This document shows, one piece after another, positions 61,087 to 64,000 of a stretch of DNA of 64,000 bases; the stretch's first letter is position 1; every line of letters starts with the position of its first letter. Under the pieces are notes generated by a model that saw nothing but the letters and a program-made list of their open reading frames with translations, was not told where the DNA came from and searched no databases. The DNA is from Halorientalis litorea (lineage in GTDB: Archaea; Halobacteriota; Halobacteria; Halobacteriales; Haloarculaceae). Both the position numbers and the translations under genes were made by a program. The stretch is taken from contig NZ_CP095482.1 of NCBI RefSeq assembly GCF_023028225.1, forward strand, positions 2,046,001 to 2,110,000. Reading direction: 5' to 3'.

Positions 61087-61614
61087 TCAGCTCTCGGTCG
61101 ACCCGACGGCCTGCTCGCGCATCTCGCCGGTGAGGTGGAGGCCGTGGCTGTCGATGCGGCGGACGATGCGCTTGGCTTGGGTCGCGGAGACGTACTTGTC
61201 CTCGCTGGCGGCGCGGACCACGACGCCGAACGTGCCCGTGACCGTCGCGCCGAAACCCTCTGCCACCGTGCGGAGGCGGCGGTCGTCCGAGACCAGCCCC
61301 ACGGCGGGGCCGTCGCGGCCGCCGTCGGTGGCATCCGTCGCGGCGAGGACGCCTTCGAGCAGGCGCGTGTCGCTGGTCGCCGCCGTCGTGTCCAACACGG
61401 CCATCGCGTCGTCGGTCCAGTCGGTGTCGACGGTCCGGGCCGCGCCGGTGTCATCGCAGAAGCGGTCGAGGTTGGTCTTCGCGGGTTCGGTCGTCACCTC
61501 CGTGCGAGCGGACTCGGGGACGACGGGGGTGCCGTCGAAGGCAGTCAGTAAGTCGAGTTCGCCGACGGACCCCAACGCGACGAGGACCGACGGGCCGACG
61601 TACACGTCCGTCAT
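61087..61614 (-). CDS. PIN-like domain protein of a toxin-antitoxin-like pair
   Basis: This 175-residue protein has acidic positions typical of PIN nucleases: D-rich strands MTDVYVGPSVLVALGSVGEL, PAVGLVSDDRRLRTVAEGFG and a central TDWTDDAMAVLDTTAATSD. The catalytic aspartates are only loosely recognisable, so the nuclease activity is inferred. It starts inside the stop of the upstream antitoxin-like gene (ATGA overlap), the usual arrangement for such pairs. The RHH-like protein upstream would bind it and the shared promoter. Confidence 0.65.
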   Translation of the reverse strand: MTDVYVGPSVLVALGSVGELDLLTAFDGTPVVPESARTEVTTEPAKTNLDRFCDDTGAARTVDTDWTDDAMAVLDTTAATSDTRLLEGVLAATDATDGGRDGPAVGLVSDDRRLRTVAEGFGATVTGTFGVVVRAASEDKYVSATQAKRIVRRIDSHGLHLTGEMREQAVGSTES

Positions 61615-61913
61615 AGTTCGCTCGCGGCGTCGGCGTCGCGTTGCAGGTCGGCGGCGGTCAGTTGTGTCGTGAGGTTGCGCTCGCGGGCGACAGCCAGCCA
61701 CTCCGCCACCGAGAGGCCGGCGATGCGGGCGGCCTCCGTGACGGCCACGTCACCCTGCTGGTACCGGCCCACGGCCTCGCGGGTGCGCAACTCCTCCAGT
61801 CCCTCCTCCAAGGCCTTCCTGATGGTCGTACTCCGGTCGTCGTCGAGCAACTCGGCCACCCGCTCCAGTTCCGACAGCTCCTCCTCCGAGAGCCGCGCAC
61901 TTATCGTCGGCAT
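61611..61913 (-). CDS. Antitoxin-like protein (RHH plus UPF0175-type helices)
   Basis: This 100-residue protein begins MPTISARLSEEELSELERVA, a ribbon-helix-helix start (beta strand then two helices to about residue 40, with DRSTTIRKALEEGLEELR). Then comes GDVAVTEAARIAGLSVAEWL, a helix-turn-helix-like segment as in UPF0175 proteins. It probably represses its own promoter and neutralises the PIN-like partner, both inferred. ATG at 61913 is chosen over one 27 bp upstream; the AT-rich TTTGATTGTA box lies 25-34 bp before it. Confidence 0.72.
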   Translation of the reverse strand: MPTISARLSEEELSELERVAELLDDDRSTTIRKALEEGLEELRTREAVGRYQQGDVAVTEAARIAGLSVAEWLAVARERNLTTQLTAADLQRDADAASEL

Positions 61914-62015
61914 GTATACGTACGATGACAGCGGATACAATCAAACTACCGGGGGCCGTGACCGGCGTCCCCGAGACGGCAACAGTTTAACCGAAGGGGA
62001 ACCCGAGACGGAGGT

Positions 62016-62843
62016 ATGACGGAAGTGGAGGCGTTCGTCCCGGGCCACATCACTGGCTTTTTCACCATCAATCGGGGCGACGACCCGACGAAGACGGGGT
62101 CACGGGGGGCGGGACTGACGCTGTCCGACGGCGTGACGGTCACGGTCCGACCGGCCGAGGAGACGACCGTTCGGCTCAACGACGTTCCCATCGAGATGGC
62201 GGCCGTCGAGACGGTGCTTGACACGTTGCAGGCGACGGCGCGCGTCGACGCCGAGACGCCCCTCCCCATCGGGTCGGGGTTCGGCGTCTCCGGCGGGATG
62301 GCTCTCGGGACGGCACTGGCGGCGAACGCGGCGTTCGACCGCCGCCTCTCCGAGAACGAACTCCTCACCATCGCCCACGGCGCGGAGGTACAGGCGGGGA
62401 CGGGACTCGGGGACGTTGTGGCGCAGGCCCGCGGCGGCATCCCCATCCGACTGGAACCCGGTGGGCCACAGGACAACCTCCTCGACGGGATTCCGGCCCG
62501 GACGCGCGTGGAGTATCACACCCTGGGGGAACTCCCGACTGCGGACGTGTTGGAGGACGACCCGGACCTCCTCACGCAGGCGGGCAAGCGCGCCCTCTCG
62601 CGGGTGGTCGAGGAACCCACTCTCTCCTCGTTCATGCGTGCTTCCCGCCAGTTCGCCCGCGAGGCGGAACTGCTGACGACGGCGGTGCGGGACGTGATTC
62701 TCGACGTGAACGAAGCGGACGGGGACGCCGCGATGGCGATGCTCGGGGAGACTGTCTTCGCCCTCGACACGGGGCTCTCGGACGCGGGCTACGACCCGAC
62801 GGTCTGCTGGGTCGACCACACTGGGGCGGCACTCACCGACTGA
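62016..62843 (+). CDS. Pantoate kinase
   Basis: This 275-residue GHMP-superfamily kinase phosphorylates pantoate, the archaeal alternative to pantothenate kinase. The start is VEAFVPGHITGFFTIN, the glycine-rich ATP loop LPIGSGFGVSGGMALG lies near residue 90, and there is GLGDVVAQARGGIPIRLEPG. It precedes the phosphopantothenate synthetase gene, its partner in CoA synthesis. CAGTTTAACC at 61983-61992 and GGAGGT just before the ATG are promoter and ribosome site. Confidence 0.92.
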   Translation: MTEVEAFVPGHITGFFTINRGDDPTKTGSRGAGLTLSDGVTVTVRPAEETTVRLNDVPIEMAAVETVLDTLQATARVDAETPLPIGSGFGVSGGMALGTALAANAAFDRRLSENELLTIAHGAEVQAGTGLGDVVAQARGGIPIRLEPGGPQDNLLDGIPARTRVEYHTLGELPTADVLEDDPDLLTQAGKRALSRVVEEPTLSSFMRASRQFAREAELLTTAVRDVILDVNEADGDAAMAMLGETVFALDTGLSDAGYDPTVCWVDHTGAALTD

Positions 62844-62894
62844 CACGCCGCGCCGACCGGCCGATTTTTGCCCTGCCCGCCGTCCACTCGACAT

Positions 62895-63644
62895 ATGACA
62901 GATGTCGACGTACCCGAGAGCCACCCGCGCTACGAGTCGCTGTTGACCCGCCACCGTATCGAGGCGGGCGTCGAGAAGGGCATCACCTCGAAACAGGGCC
63001 TCATCGCACAGGGCCGCGGCGAGGCCTACGACTACCTGCTCGGCGAGCGCACGCTCGGGAGTGCCGACCAAGCCGAACGCGCCGCGGCCGCACACCTCCT
63101 GCTGGCCGACCACCCCGTGCTCTCGGTCAACGGGAACGTCGCCGCCCTCGTCCCCGGTGAGATGGTGGAACTGGCCGATGCGACGGGGGCGGACATCGAG
63201 GTGAACCTGTTCAACCGGACCCAGGAACGGATGGAGCGCATCGCCGACCACCTCCGCGAACACGGAGCCGAGGACGTGAAGGGGCTGACGGCGGACGGGC
63301 GCATCCCGGGTCTCGACCACGAGCGGGCGAAGGTGGACGCCGACGGCATCGGCGACGCCGACGTGGTGCTGGTCCCCTTGGAGGACGGCGACCGGGCCGA
63401 GGCACTTGCGGAGATGGGGAAAACCGAACTGGTCGTCGACCTGAATCCCCTTTCCCGCTCCGCACAGACCGCAACCGTCCCCATCGTGGACAACATCATC
63501 CGCGCCGTCCCGAACGTGACCGCCCACGCCCGCGACCTGCAGGACGCGAGCGAGGCCGACCTGCGGGATATCGTCGCGGCCTTCGACCGCGAGGCGGCCC
63601 TCGACGCCGCGGAGGACGCCATCCGGCGCGGCGACCTCGACTGA
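62895..63644 (+). CDS. 4-phosphopantoate-beta-alanine ligase (phosphopantothenate synthetase)
   Basis: This 249-residue archaeal enzyme joins 4-phosphopantoate and beta-alanine using ATP. Motifs are VPESHPRYESLLTRHRIEAG near the start, GLIAQGRGEAYDYLLGE, VNGNVAALVPGEMVELA, EVNLFNRTQERMERI, and LNPLSRSAQTATVPIVDNI. It follows pantoate kinase with 51 bp between, and has its own TATA-like box, CGATTTTTG (62862-62870). Beta-alanine would come from MfnA, encoded 24 kb away in this window. Confidence 0.93.
   Translation: MTDVDVPESHPRYESLLTRHRIEAGVEKGITSKQGLIAQGRGEAYDYLLGERTLGSADQAERAAAAHLLLADHPVLSVNGNVAALVPGEMVELADATGADIEVNLFNRTQERMERIADHLREHGAEDVKGLTADGRIPGLDHERAKVDADGIGDADVVLVPLEDGDRAEALAEMGKTELVVDLNPLSRSAQTATVPIVDNIIRAVPNVTAHARDLQDASEADLRDIVAAFDREAALDAAEDAIRRGDLD

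Positions 63645-64000
<356 letters not shown>

Overview
The window comes from a halophilic archaeon (class Halobacteria). The DNA is very GC-rich and the proteins are strongly acidic. Many genes have an AT-rich TATA-like box 25-32 bp before the start codon and little or no leader. The gene set is also typical: archaeal pantoate kinase and phosphopantothenate synthetase, geranylgeranylglyceryl phosphate synthase, GatB, MfnA, archaeal AspRS and MetRS, SMC-ScpA, an IS1341-type TnpB, and several small families I know only from haloarchaea. I cannot name the genus. I saw no rRNA, tRNA or CRISPR array.

Layout. 1-8.6 kb: the 5' end of an acyl-CoA dehydrogenase, an IclR regulator, a duplicated-domain protein, an MFS transporter, a REC-PAS-histidine kinase and two class III CoA-transferases. 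8.8-15.7 kb: a leftward type IV pilus-like operon of PilB ATPase, PilC membrane protein and five small pilin-like membrane proteins, all overlapping. 15.8-24.9 kb: an accessory stretch with a zinc-type oxidoreductase behind a duplicated copy of the pilB promoter, a PEBP lipoprotein, an ABC exporter, a VTT protein, a small Tat lipoprotein with a TnpB element just upstream, and a membrane protein joining outer calcium-type repeats to an inner winged helix. 24.9-29.3 kb: hyuA-hyuB, split by a 140-bp repeat insertion, then doxX between two copies of the hyuB 3' end. 29.3-37.6 kb: small membrane proteins, a cysteine-cluster protein, TRAM and regulator genes, stomatin, NfeD and MetRS. 37.6-44.9 kb: a second copy of the insertion repeat at the mfnA 3' end, SDR, twin lipoproteins, PEP synthase and PhzF. 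44.9-64 kb: mostly housekeeping genes, with smc-scpA, gatB, topA, GGGP synthase, an APC permease fused to USP domains, an Lrp regulator, aspS, a PIN/antitoxin-like pair, pok-pps and the start of thi4.

Functional links. mfnA (beta-alanine) with pok and pps (phosphopantothenate) covers the archaeal route to CoA. smc-scpA with an upstream coiled-coil gene forms a chromosome-organisation operon. The pil-like operon encodes a complete motor and platform plus minor pilin-like partners, but no obvious major pilin.

The most unusual signal is a dispersed repeat of about 105-110 bp. Its core is AACCACC, then TTTT, then TCGGG, then a GC hairpin, then CGCAAAA, then TGGGC, then AAAA. Two copies (27.0 and 37.7 kb) lie between direct copies of 32-34 bp of the adjoining gene end. 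In the hyu operon the insertion has also created a 47-codon reading frame with an ATGA overlap at both ends, so stop-start coupling between hyuA and hyuB could continue across it. A decayed compound relative lies at 51.9-52.1 kb.
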